A stretch of 64,000 nucleotides of DNA from Draconibacterium halophilum. Its GTDB lineage: Bacteria > Bacteroidota > Bacteroidia > Bacteroidales > Prolixibacteraceae. Below are positions 8,498-17,234 of this stretch, one piece after another (position 1 is the stretch's first letter; the number at the start of each line of letters is the position of its first letter). The stretch spans positions 930,001-994,000 of the forward strand of contig NZ_CP048409.1 of assembly GCF_010448835.1 (NCBI RefSeq), in the 5' to 3' direction. Under the pieces are notes generated by a model. The model was not told the DNA's origin. It ran no database searches and saw only the letters and a program-made list of their open reading frames with translations. The position numbers and the translations under genes were made by a program.

Positions 8498-9462
8498 TGT
8501 TTTACTGTTGCTTTGCCAATTGTCTGGCGCAGTTTAAAATATAGAAATTCAGCTTTTACATTCAATTCAAAATTACCTATTTGTTCTGCCGGGTAGCGTT
8601 GAAAATGATGGGGTATTTCATCGTATTTTACGCCTGCTGTTCCAAAAGTAATAGCGCATAATTCGTTTTCGTGAATTTTATTTATCAATTTACTGGAAAC
8701 ACCATCGTCGGTGTATGGAAATGCAAATGCTTTGATTTTAGGATTCACATTTTCAGTCACCCACTTTATACTTTTTTTGATGTGTTTTAATTGTTTTTTT
8801 TCTGAGATTTTCCAAAACTCAGGATGTTTATGACTGTGTCCTCCAATGGAGAAACCCTTTTTATGCAAATCTTTAATTTGTGCAGTCGTCATGTAGGGTT
8901 GATGCGTTTGGAGAAACGCCTGAAAATCGATCTCAAGCAACTCGGCAGCATGTTCCAGTACATCTGTTTTCGAGAAAGGTACCTGTAAAATATTATTTAG
9001 GGGTACTTCATTCTCGTAGAGGTAATTTTCCACTTCAGCATCCGGGCGCGTGCGCATTTCACCAGCAATTAAACTTGCCTTGTACCGATGGAACAGTTCT
9101 TTATTGTCTACAAATCCGCTATTCACAAAAAAAGTGGCTGGAATTCCTTTCTGCAAAAGAATGGGTGCAGCTATTTCTGCGCATTCTTTCAGCCCGTCAT
9201 CAAAACTTAAATGAAAACTGTTGGGTTTGGGCGATTTTGTTAGCTCTTCAAGCGAAATCGGCTGAAAATATTTTAGGTAGAAATCGAGTTCCTGTTTAAA
9301 TTGTTTCTCGCTTATTACAGGGTAGTTTAAAATATGTGGTAAATGCTTGTTGCTAATGGTGTGGTAAAATGGTAAAAACGGGGGCGCTTTTGCTTCCAAA
9401 AGTTCTCGGGTTAAAAACATGGGACTCAGTTTTTTACATACCAAACGCGGAAAATGCCTCAT
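8494..9462 (-). CDS. Polysaccharide deacetylase (NodB/CE4-like)
   Basis: A carbohydrate esterase 4 type protein of about 322 residues, expected to remove acetyl groups from a surface polysaccharide or peptidoglycan sugar. The metal-binding motifs are visible: FHLSFDDGLKE (about residue 90) and GGHSHKHPEF (about 210), then FAFPYTDDG. There is no clear signal peptide. ATG 9462 is chosen; the frame also allows TTG 9468. It begins 7 bases after the stop of the FemAB-like gene, and its stop overlaps the start of the GNAT gene, so these are cotranscribed. Confidence 0.82.
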   Translation of the reverse strand: MRHFPRLVCKKLSPMFLTRELLEAKAPPFLPFYHTISNKHLPHILNYPVISEKQFKQELDFYLKYFQPISLEELTKSPKPNSFHLSFDDGLKECAEIAAPILLQKGIPATFFVNSGFVDNKELFHRYKASLIAGEMRTRPDAEVENYLYENEVPLNNILQVPFSKTDVLEHAAELLEIDFQAFLQTHQPYMTTAQIKDLHKKGFSIGGHSHKHPEFWKISEKKQLKHIKKSIKWVTENVNPKIKAFAFPYTDDGVSSKLINKIHENELCAITFGTAGVKYDEIPHHFQRYPAEQIGNFELNVKAEFLYFKLRQTIGKATVKH

Positions 9463-9468
9463 TGCCAA

Positions 9469-10386
9469 TTATCGTTTAAGCCATCTGAAAAGCAAAGGTA
9501 AACGATTAAATTTAAGTTGAAAGTACGTTTCGGGTTTTGCGCCAAAGCCCTTGTAAAAGCGCTCTACTCCCGGAATCATCGAACCCTCAAAATCTAAAAT
9601 CAGGTTTTTACCGGCGTTGTCTTCAATAAACCGATTAATGAGGTAGTACATGGCTCCGGTGTTTTTCCCTTCTTCGTTTGAGGCAGCGTTAAAGTATATC
9701 ATGCGGTCTTTCCACCGACAAAAATAAACAGCCGCACAAAGTTCATTTCCGGGGGTATAAACACCGTATATTTTTCCAAAGCCTTTGTATGCTCCAAAGG
9801 CGATGATACTTTTCAGTTTGTCGACTGCTGATGGATCAACTCCCGGTGGTAGATTTTGCTCCTTAAACTCCAGGTAGGCTTCAATCCGGATGCCCTCAAT
9901 AATCGTCAAATCCTGTTTTTGGGCTTTGGCAATATTGCGTTTTGTATTCTTTGAGTATCCGGCAATTATAGACTTAAAATCCGGTGTTAATGAAAGCAGG
10001 TAGTTTTTCCGCTCATAAAAAATCTTCCTATAATTTTCGCTGGGAATATTTACTGCATTTAATTGTACATCGGCGTAGCTGAACCGTTGCTTTATTCTGG
10101 TTATAAATGCATCGAAAATAGTTTTCGATGGCGTTGGGAAAATTCCGAGTTGTTGCGAGAACAGTGGCTGATAAAGGTATTTTATGCCTAGTTTTTTCCG
10201 AAATGGCAGTGGCATTACATATTCGTAATCGCCATATACCAGAGCATCCCATTCAATGGCAGTCCGGTCGAGGTGCCAGTCGTAGGCATAAATCCTGCAA
10301 TTTAGCGCACCATCAATACATTGATTCCATTTGTAGGAATCGATTTGTGCATGTTTTATATAGTGAACTTTTTGTATGCTACTCAT
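9469..10386 (-). CDS. FemAB/BioF2-like GNAT acyltransferase
   Basis: A 305-residue protein with the double-GNAT layout of FemAB-like proteins. The N-terminal half is variable with a VMPLPFRKKLGIKYLYQP segment; the C-terminal half has CAAVYFCRWKDRMIYFNAAS and a final DFEGSMIPGVERFYKGFGA typical of the BioF2-like acetyltransferase clan. Such proteins move acyl or amino-acyl groups onto cell-wall or polysaccharide substrates. Its place between two polysaccharide deacetylases suggests a shared envelope-glycan substrate, which is inference. Confidence 0.72.
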   Translation of the reverse strand: MSSIQKVHYIKHAQIDSYKWNQCIDGALNCRIYAYDWHLDRTAIEWDALVYGDYEYVMPLPFRKKLGIKYLYQPLFSQQLGIFPTPSKTIFDAFITRIKQRFSYADVQLNAVNIPSENYRKIFYERKNYLLSLTPDFKSIIAGYSKNTKRNIAKAQKQDLTIIEGIRIEAYLEFKEQNLPPGVDPSAVDKLKSIIAFGAYKGFGKIYGVYTPGNELCAAVYFCRWKDRMIYFNAASNEEGKNTGAMYYLINRFIEDNAGKNLILDFEGSMIPGVERFYKGFGAKPETYFQLKFNRLPLLFRWLKR

Positions 10387-10400
10387 TTAAAAATGTCGGG

Positions 10401-11723
10401 CTACTGGTTGTCCCATTCAAATCCTAGTTTGTTCATCTGTTCAAACACATCTCTGAAACCTTTCCATGTTCCCAGGTCGTTGACGGTTTCGTTGTGCCAA
10501 ACACTTACAAATGTACCACCAACATTTTTAACTTCCTGCATAATTGTTTTTATTTCTTCAAAAGCTTTTTCGGGAGTTACCTGAAGGTAGTAACGCAGCG
10601 TTCCGTCCATTAGGTTGAACGGGATAATTTTCAGGTTCGTTACCGATTCATTCTTTAAATTGTAGAAAAAATAGGGGGTGCAGATACCGCCTCTGAATCC
10701 CGGTTGTGCAGAATAACCAAGTGTGTAATCTTCCTCAATTCCGGCTTTTATTAAGCGTGTGTATGTTTTTGGAAATCGGAGCCTTAAATAATGCTGGCGA
10801 CTTTTATGAATGGTTTTGCCGGTAATTTCTTCCAGGCGTTGTTTTTCCATTCTTACTTTCTTTTTGCCGCCTTTCTTGCTACTTCCAAACGATGGATGAA
10901 TACCAACATCGTATTTTTCGGCTGTCTTTTTTATTAGTTCCCTGTATTCTCTATTTGTGTGGGCAATATTTTTGTCGTAACGTCCGTAATCGCCCAACAA
11001 AAAGAAAAATTTTACTTTATCCTCGTTTCCTGCAAATACACTGTCGAGGTAATCGTAAGTATCGTACGGATCGGATTCTTTGCCGTCTAATACACGTTTG
11101 CGTTTTATAGTGTCTTGTCGGTTGCCTGTTATCACTGATTTTGCCCAGGCTGCAGTTGTGCGCAGAAATCCTTTGTTTTGATAGGCGTAGGCATTGTCGA
11201 TATCGATGGTTGAAATAAAGCTGAACTTTGATTCGGTATAGCTAAACTCCGGGTATTTCTCTTTTAATAGCTTTGCCAAAAGTTTTGCCCAGATGTTTAC
11301 AACGGGTTTTTGCAGCAGATTGTATTTCGATAATATACTGTTTTGATAAGGGTAACGCCCCAGTTTATCGCGGATTTTATCTACATATTCCTCGTGTCGG
11401 GTTACCAGGTAAAATGAGGCTGCGAAAGGATCGAAAGGGAGATCGGAATCTTTTGAACTTTCGCAGAAATATTTTTGTCCCTCGTACCAAACTGTATTAA
11501 TTGTGGGTTTTATAAGTGCATTCTGAAAGATGAGTTTGTGTGGTTTAATATAAAATTCATCATCAAATTTTTCGTACGAATAATTGATCTTCGGTAACCC
11601 CGACTTTCGAAACTCATCGGAATTTTGAGTAAATGCAATTTTCGTTTGCAAAATGTTGGAGAAGATTAGTTTTCCAATGTACTCAATTCGCGGGTTAACT
11701 TCGTCGGAATAAAAAAGTATCAT
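10401..11723 (-). CDS. Polysaccharide deacetylase family protein with Bacteroidota-type N-terminal domain
   Basis: A 440-residue protein. The first ~150 residues form a domain seen with Bacteroidota deacetylases (FAASFYLVTRHEEY about residue 100). The rest resembles a deacetylase barrel: FISTIDIDNAYAY supplies the aspartates, VGIHPSFGSS the histidine segment, and FVSVWHNETVND the end. The catalytic pattern is looser than in the neighbouring CE4 gene. It lies 14 bases from the FemAB-like gene and 14 bases from radC. Confidence 0.7.
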   Translation of the reverse strand: MILFYSDEVNPRIEYIGKLIFSNILQTKIAFTQNSDEFRKSGLPKINYSYEKFDDEFYIKPHKLIFQNALIKPTINTVWYEGQKYFCESSKDSDLPFDPFAASFYLVTRHEEYVDKIRDKLGRYPYQNSILSKYNLLQKPVVNIWAKLLAKLLKEKYPEFSYTESKFSFISTIDIDNAYAYQNKGFLRTTAAWAKSVITGNRQDTIKRKRVLDGKESDPYDTYDYLDSVFAGNEDKVKFFFLLGDYGRYDKNIAHTNREYRELIKKTAEKYDVGIHPSFGSSKKGGKKKVRMEKQRLEEITGKTIHKSRQHYLRLRFPKTYTRLIKAGIEEDYTLGYSAQPGFRGGICTPYFFYNLKNESVTNLKIIPFNLMDGTLRYYLQVTPEKAFEEIKTIMQEVKNVGGTFVSVWHNETVNDLGTWKGFRDVFEQMNKLGFEWDNQ

Positions 11724-11737
11724 TTTCGTTCGATTTA

Positions 11738-12436
11738 TTAGTTTAACATTCCTTCGTCGGCTAAACTCAGGTAGTTGTTCTGGCCAATAATAATGTGGTC
11801 GAGCACCGTAATATCCATAATTTCAGCCGCATTTTTAATTTTCTGAGTGATATTCAGATCGGCAGTTGATGCCTGCATAGTTCCTGAAGGGTGATTGTGG
11901 CAGAGAATAATTGCACTAGCCATCTTATCCAGCGCATTTTTTAATATCAGCCGAACATCGATGACTGTCCCGGAAATGCCTCCCTGGCTCACCATAAATG
12001 TGTCGATTATCCTGTTGCCGCGATTGAGCAGCAGAATCCAAAACTCTTCATGGTTCAAATCGCCGAGCATGGGTTGAAAATATTCGGCAGCGTCTTTGCT
12101 CCCGGTTATCTGTTTTTTATTGAATACATTAGCATCTTTTCTACGTTTTCCTATTTCTAAAGCGGCAACAATTGTAACGGCTTTTGCTTCGCCAATTCCC
12201 TGAAATTTTGTTAGATATTCAATGCTTTTTCTGCCCAGATCGTTAAGGTTATTATCAACTGAGGTTAAAATTCGTCTGGAGAGTTCTACTGCTGTTTCTT
12301 CGAGATTTCCCGATCCAATTAATATGGCAATGAGTTCGGCATCGGTTAGCGATCGTGGTCCTTTACTTAATAGTTTTTCGCGCGGACGATCTTCAACAGC
12401 CCAATCTTTAATATTTAGTTTTTTATATTCTCCCAT
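11738..12436 (-). CDS. radC: RadC/JAB-domain protein
   Basis: A 232-residue RadC family protein. The N-terminus has helix-hairpin-helix segments (FQGIGEAKAVTIVAALEIG about residue 74) and the C-terminal JAB/MPN domain has the metal motif CHNHPSG with a downstream Asp (about residues 175-190). The DNA-repair role is historically assumed and not well supported; the family is probably a metalloprotease or nuclease. It heads the leftward run that ends with upp. Confidence 0.9.
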   Translation of the reverse strand: MGEYKKLNIKDWAVEDRPREKLLSKGPRSLTDAELIAILIGSGNLEETAVELSRRILTSVDNNLNDLGRKSIEYLTKFQGIGEAKAVTIVAALEIGKRRKDANVFNKKQITGSKDAAEYFQPMLGDLNHEEFWILLLNRGNRIIDTFMVSQGGISGTVIDVRLILKNALDKMASAIILCHNHPSGTMQASTADLNITQKIKNAAEIMDITVLDHIIIGQNNYLSLADEGMLN

Positions 12437-12530
12437 CTATCCCGGAGTTCTTTTCTAAAATTAATCATAATTAACGATTTCGGAAATAGAAAAATATAGT
12501 TACAGAACATACGGAAGTATGAAACACAAA

Positions 12531-12557
12531 AAACCTCTCCGAAACTCGGAGAGGTTT
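12531..12557 (-). terminator. rpsT terminator
   Basis: Twelve-base-pair stem (12531-12542 / 12546-12557) with a 3-base loop, flanked by A and T runs on both sides. It ends the tRNA-Glu/rpsT transcript on the minus strand. Confidence 0.88.
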
Positions 12558-12582
12558 TTTATATAATGTGGTTTTTCTCTGC

Positions 12583-12834
12583 TTACAATGAATTAACCTG
12601 AGTGGTTAATTTTGATTTTAAGTTGGATGCTTTGTTTTTATGAATGATATTGCGTTTCGCTAATTTATCAATCATAGCCACAACTGAAGGATACATTTTT
12701 TCAGCCTCTGCTTTGTCAGTTACATCACGTAAAGCTTTAATCGCATTACGGGTAGTTTTTGCGTAGTACTTGTTGTGTACCCTCTTTTTTTCGTCTTGAC
12801 GAATTCTTTTTAATGCTGACTTATGATGTGCCAT
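12583..12834 (-). CDS. rpsT: 30S ribosomal protein S20
   Basis: An 83-residue, very basic protein that starts MAHHKSALKRIRQDEKKR, the S20 signature. It binds 16S rRNA in the small subunit. It lies 30 bases downstream of tRNA-Glu and is closed by a strong terminator, so it is probably transcribed with the tRNA. Confidence 0.97.
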   Translation of the reverse strand: MAHHKSALKRIRQDEKKRVHNKYYAKTTRNAIKALRDVTDKAEAEKMYPSVVAMIDKLAKRNIIHKNKASNLKSKLTTQVNSL

Positions 12835-12864
12835 TTTCTTGTTTCTCTCTTTTTTAAAAATTAG

Positions 12865-12936
12865 TAGCCCGTAGGGGATTCGAACCCCTGCTACCAGGAT
12901 GAAAACCTGGCGTCCTAACCCCTAGACGAACGGGCC
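12865..12936 (-). tRNA. tRNA-Glu (TTC)
   Basis: A 72-base cloverleaf. The acceptor stem GGCCCGT pairs with ACGGGCT (first pair G-U), the anticodon loop TTTTCAT gives anticodon TTC (complement of 12901-12903), and the T arm is AGGGG-TTCGAAT-CCCCT. The discriminator is A and CCA is not encoded. Confidence 0.96.
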
Positions 12937-12967
12937 TTCCTATTTAACTCCCTTAATTTTGGGACTG

Positions 12968-12975
12968 CAAAAATA
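12968..12975 (-). promoter_or_regulatory. -7 box before tRNA-Glu/rpsT
   Basis: CAAAAATA on the + strand is TATTTTTG on the minus strand, matching TAnnTTTG, 32 bases upstream of the tRNA 5' end. Confidence 0.5.
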
Positions 12976-13133
12976 CTTCATTTTTGTAATCGACCAAATT
13001 TTTCAGGATTTTTTCTCAGCTAAAATACGATTACTTTTCGTTTAAAGCGCCGTTTTTATTTTAGCGCTGCAAAGGAAAGAAACATTTTTTAATCTGCAAA
13101 CAAAAAATGGGAAAAAGTAAGGAAAAAAAATCT

Positions 13134-13856
13134 TTAGCGTAATTCGAAGTTCTGCCCGAGGTAAACGCGGCGCACATCTTCGTCGGCAGCAAGTTCTTCC
13201 GCGGTTCCTGCCTTTAATATATTTCCTTCGAAAAGCAGGTACGAACGATCGGTAATCGTTAATGTTTCGTGCACATTGTGGTCGGTTATTAACACACCGA
13301 TATTTTTTTCTTTTAATTTCATAACAATTTGCTGAATATCTTCTACCGCAATCGGGTCAACTCCAGCAAAGGGTTCGTCAAGCAAAATAAATTTCGGATC
13401 GATTGCCAGTGCACGGGCAATTTCAGTTCGGCGTCGTTCTCCTCCTGAAAGCTGAATGCCTTTGCTTTTTCTAATATGCTGCAAACTAAACTCATCGAGA
13501 AGTGTTTCCAGTTTTTCTTTTTGGTACTCTTTTGTGTAATCGGTCATTTCCAAAACAGCCCGAAGATTATCTTCGATACTTAGTTTGCGAAAAACTGATG
13601 CTTCCTGCGCGAGGTACCCAATTCCACGCTGGGCTCGTCTGTAAACCGGTAGTTTTGTTATGTTTTTATCATCCAGAAAAACCTTTCCTGAGAAAGGTTG
13701 AATTAACCCCACAATCATGTAAAACGAAGTTGTTTTTCCTGCTCCGTTCGGACCTAATAATCCAACAATTTCGCCTTGCTGAACTTCAAAACTAACTCCT
13801 TTAACTACGGTTCGTTTACGGTATTTCTTTACGATATTTTCTGCTCGAAGAATCAT
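13134..13856 (-). CDS. lptB: LPS export ABC transporter ATPase LptB
   Basis: A 240-residue ABC ATPase that powers the LptB2FGC machine extracting lipopolysaccharide from the inner membrane. Walker A is GPNGAGKTT (about residue 34), the signature is LSGGERRR, Walker B FILLDEPFAGVDP and the switch ITDHN. GIGYLAQEASVFRKLS is strongly LptB-like. It lies 32 bases downstream of tatC on the same strand. No other lpt gene is in the window. Confidence 0.95.
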   Translation of the reverse strand: MILRAENIVKKYRKRTVVKGVSFEVQQGEIVGLLGPNGAGKTTSFYMIVGLIQPFSGKVFLDDKNITKLPVYRRAQRGIGYLAQEASVFRKLSIEDNLRAVLEMTDYTKEYQKEKLETLLDEFSLQHIRKSKGIQLSGGERRRTEIARALAIDPKFILLDEPFAGVDPIAVEDIQQIVMKLKEKNIGVLITDHNVHETLTITDRSYLLFEGNILKAGTAEELAADEDVRRVYLGQNFELR

Positions 13857-13888
13857 AATGGTTCAAATAACGTCAATTTTTGATTGAA

Positions 13889-14737
13889 TTACATGGCTTC
13901 CATCTCTTTTTCACGTTTTTTAACCACGTGTCGCGAAATCATTATGCCAATCTCATACAAGAATACCAGCGGGAAACAGACCATAACCTGGCTAAAAATA
14001 TCAGGTGGTGTAATTACTGCTGATAACAACAACATTGCGATATATGCGTGACGACGATAAGTTTTCATAAATTGCGGAGTTAGGAGCCCTACTTTACTTA
14101 AAAAGTAGGAGAAAATTGGAATAAGAAAAACCACTCCTGCTGCAAGTGATATGGATGTTACCGAACCAATATACGACCGCAGGTTAATGGTATTCTCCAC
14201 CTCGCTACTTACCTGGTAGGTACCTAAAAAATGAATGGATAAAGGCACAATTAAAAAGTACCCAAATAATATACCCGTTAAAAATAATACTGATGTAAAG
14301 AACACCGCCCCACCTGCATGTTTACGTTCGTTGGGGTACAATGCCGGTTTTATAAAACGCCAGAACTCGTAAAAAACAACCGGCGATGACATAATAAAAC
14401 CGGCGATAATTGATACCATAATATGTGTAGAGAATTGCCCGGCAATTTTTATACTCTGCATTTTTAAAGGTACCTGGTTAATTTTCACCGCTTCCGATCC
14501 TACCAAATCGCCTAATTTGGCAAACATACGGTTGGTCCAAAAGTCGGGCATTCTGGGGCTGAGAATAACCACATCGAAAATAAACGATTTTAAAACGAAT
14601 GCAGCGATAGCAAAAATTAGTATGGCTGCAGACGAACGGATAATATGCCAACGGAGTATTTCCAGGTGATCAAGAAAAGACATTTCGCCTTTTGGGCTAT
14701 CGTCATTTTGTTTTTTGGTAGTACGTTCTTCGCTCAT
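13889..14737 (-). CDS. tatC: Sec-independent translocase protein TatC
   Basis: A 282-residue membrane protein with six predicted helices. It begins with a charged cytoplasmic segment followed by MSFLDHLEILRWHIIRS, the TatC N-terminal signature. FYEFWRFIKPALYPNERK is the conserved first cytoplasmic loop, and SAVITPPDIFSQ the later family motif. TatC is the receptor for twin-arginine signals. Its partner tatA is at 1697 on the other strand. Confidence 0.95.
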   Translation of the reverse strand: MSEERTTKKQNDDSPKGEMSFLDHLEILRWHIIRSSAAILIFAIAAFVLKSFIFDVVILSPRMPDFWTNRMFAKLGDLVGSEAVKINQVPLKMQSIKIAGQFSTHIMVSIIAGFIMSSPVVFYEFWRFIKPALYPNERKHAGGAVFFTSVLFLTGILFGYFLIVPLSIHFLGTYQVSSEVENTINLRSYIGSVTSISLAAGVVFLIPIFSYFLSKVGLLTPQFMKTYRRHAYIAMLLLSAVITPPDIFSQVMVCFPLVFLYEIGIMISRHVVKKREKEMEAM

Positions 14738-14763
14738 GAATTCTGGTTTTCAAAAAAAACTTC

Positions 14764-14771
14764 ACAAATGT
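14764..14771 (-). promoter_or_regulatory. -7 box before tatC
   Basis: CAAATGTA on the + strand reads TACATTTG on the minus strand, matching TAnnTTTG, 27 bases before the tatC ATG. Confidence 0.45.
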
Positions 14772-14962
14772 ACACGAATTTTTCGCATTTAAAATCTCAA
14801 ATATTACTTATATATTGCAGCGCTTAAACTTTTCGTGTAATGTTAATCTCATTTAAATACTCCAAATTATAAAATGTAAAATTTATTAAATTGTATTGCC
14901 ATTTTGCTTACTTTTAATAATTTAGAATTTGCGTATGCTACAGATATTGGGAGATTGAACAT

Positions 14963-17149
14963 ATGAGTAAAAAAGTTGTATTAGCGGAAGAGTTGCAGCA
15001 TTATTTCGGTTTCGACCGTTTTAAAGGGCAACAGGAAGAGGCGATTAAAAGTGTGATGGATGGTAATAACATCTTTGTGTTAATGCCTACAGGTGGAGGA
15101 AAATCGTTAATTTATCAGTTGCCGGCTTTAATTCTCGATGGGACTGCCATTGTGATTTCTCCGCTAATTGCCCTGATGAAAAATCAGGTGGATGCAATAC
15201 GAAGTACACACGCCGAGGACAGTGTTGCTCATTTCTTAAATTCTTCGTTATCAAAAGCAGCTATAACACAGGTTAAACAAGACGTGTTGGCAGGCAAAAC
15301 AAAACTGCTTTACGTTGCTCCCGAGTCGTTGACAAAAGAGGAGAATATAGAATTCCTAAAACAAATAAAGATCTCGTTTTACGCTATTGATGAAGCGCAT
15401 TGTATATCAGAGTGGGGACACGATTTCAGGCCGGAATACCGAAGAATTAAACCGATTGTTGAAGAAATAGGGAAATCGCCGATTGTGGCACTTACTGCTA
15501 CTGCAACGGCAAAGGTCCAGCACGATATTCAAAAGAACCTTGGTATTTTAGAAGCAAGAGTATTTAAAGCTTCGTTTAATCGCGAAAATTTGTACTACGA
15601 AGTGCGTCCAAAGGTGAAAACCGAAACGCAGATCATAAAATTCATAAAACAAAACGAAGGCAAATCGGGCATTATTTATTGTTTGAGCCGGAAAAAAGTG
15701 GAGGAGCTGGCTGAAACCTTGCAGGTGAACGGTGTTAAAGCACTTCCTTATCATGCCGGTATGGATGCCGCCACCCGCTCGGGAAATCAGGATAAATTTT
15801 TGATGGAAGAAGTGGATGTAATTGTGGCTACTATTGCTTTTGGTATGGGCATTGATAAACCCGATGTGCGTTTTGTAATTCACTACGATATCCCGAAAAG
15901 CCTTGAGGGATACTATCAGGAAACAGGCCGGGCAGGCCGGGATGGAGGTGAAGGACAATGCATTACTTTTTACAGTTATAAAGATATTCAGAAACTGGAA
16001 AAATTTATGCACGGGAAACCGGTTGCCGAGCAAGAGATTGGGAAACAACTTTTACTTGATACCGTTTCATATGCAGAATCAGCCATTTGTCGCCGGATAA
16101 TATTATTGCATTATTTTGGGGAGCATTATCAGTCTGAGAATTGTGGAAACTGCGATAACTGTCTGAATCCGAAGGAGCAGATTGAGGCAAAAAACGAAAT
16201 AGTTACTGCCCTGAAAGCTATTCTTGAAGTGCATGAGAAATACAAGGGCGACCATATTGCTAATATTTTGATCGGTAACAGTACTGCTGCCATTAAATCG
16301 TTCAAGCATTACAATTTAAAATCCTTTGGTACTGGAAAAGAGCACGATGAGCGTTTTTGGAATGCCGTATTCCGCCAGTCGATGGTAGCCGGAATAATCA
16401 ATAAAGACATTGAAAATTACGGCTTGTTAAAAGTCACACAAAAAGGGCACGATTTTTTGGAGAACCCGCATAGTTTTATGCTGGTAAAGAACCATGAATA
16501 CGAAGAAGAGGACGGTTCACGAAGTGGAGGAGGTGCACCTTCAGGAGGTGCAAGTGGCGACCCGCAGTTATTCGCAATATTAAAAGACCTTCGAAAAAAG
16601 ATGGCTAAAAAACACAATTTGCCGCCATTTGTCATTTTCCAGGACCCATCGTTGGCCGACATGTCAATTCAATATCCGGTAACAACCGAAGAATTGCAAA
16701 ATATTCAGGGTGTTGGACAGGGAAAAGCCCGCCGTTATGGGAAAGAATTTGTGGCCCTGATAAAATCGTATGTGGAAGAAAATGAGATTGAACGCCCTGA
16801 AGACCTGGTTGTGCGAATGGTGGCCAACAAATCGAAAATGAAAGTGTTTATCATTCAGAGTATCGACCGCAAACTGTCGTTTGAAGATATTGCCGATTCA
16901 AAAGGTATTGAAGTCAGCGATGTGATTGGCGAAGTGGAGGCTATTGTTAATTCGGGTACCAAATTAAATATTGATTATTACATTGAAGATGTAATCGACG
17001 AAGATCATCAGGATGATATTTTTGAATATTTCCGCGAGGCTGAAACCGATTCTATTAAGGATGCCATGGAGGAATTAGGCGAAGAGGAGTACTCGGAAGA
17101 TGATATTCGTTTGATGCGTGTGAAATTTTTCTCCGACATGGGTAACTAA
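14963..17149 (+). CDS. recQ: ATP-dependent DNA helicase RecQ
   Basis: A 728-residue RecQ helicase, which unwinds DNA 3'-5' in recombination and repair. Walker A MPTGGGKS is at 41-48, the DEAH box with the RecQ loop at DEAHCISEWGHDFRPEY (about 147), and helicase motif VI at QETGRAGRDG. The RQC zinc site has its cysteines in the segment from ICRR through CGNCDNC (about 376-398). An HRDC domain follows (about 535-610). The last ~115 residues are an acidic extension with a helical repeat, longer than in E. coli RecQ and usual in Bacteroidota. Confidence 0.96.
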   Translation: MSKKVVLAEELQHYFGFDRFKGQQEEAIKSVMDGNNIFVLMPTGGGKSLIYQLPALILDGTAIVISPLIALMKNQVDAIRSTHAEDSVAHFLNSSLSKAAITQVKQDVLAGKTKLLYVAPESLTKEENIEFLKQIKISFYAIDEAHCISEWGHDFRPEYRRIKPIVEEIGKSPIVALTATATAKVQHDIQKNLGILEARVFKASFNRENLYYEVRPKVKTETQIIKFIKQNEGKSGIIYCLSRKKVEELAETLQVNGVKALPYHAGMDAATRSGNQDKFLMEEVDVIVATIAFGMGIDKPDVRFVIHYDIPKSLEGYYQETGRAGRDGGEGQCITFYSYKDIQKLEKFMHGKPVAEQEIGKQLLLDTVSYAESAICRRIILLHYFGEHYQSENCGNCDNCLNPKEQIEAKNEIVTALKAILEVHEKYKGDHIANILIGNSTAAIKSFKHYNLKSFGTGKEHDERFWNAVFRQSMVAGIINKDIENYGLLKVTQKGHDFLENPHSFMLVKNHEYEEEDGSRSGGGAPSGGASGDPQLFAILKDLRKKMAKKHNLPPFVIFQDPSLADMSIQYPVTTEELQNIQGVGQGKARRYGKEFVALIKSYVEENEIERPEDLVVRMVANKSKMKVFIIQSIDRKLSFEDIADSKGIEVSDVIGEVEAIVNSGTKLNIDYYIEDVIDEDHQDDIFEYFREAETDSIKDAMEELGEEEYSEDDIRLMRVKFFSDMGN

Positions 17150-17190
17150 TCCTTATCATTGATTTTCAACTTTTTTGTTGTAGAAATTGT

Positions 17191-17198
17191 TATTTTTG
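17191..17198 (+). promoter_or_regulatory. -7 box before ahcY
   Basis: TATTTTTG matches TAnnTTTG, 36 bases before the ahcY ATG, within the recQ-ahcY gap. Confidence 0.5.
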
Positions 17199-17234
17199 CA
17201 CGCCTTTTTATTTGAAAAAATTAAAGTAATAAAT

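Noticed and set aside
15548..16048. 166-codon frame antisense to recQ
   Set aside because: Shadow of helicase motifs on the other strand.
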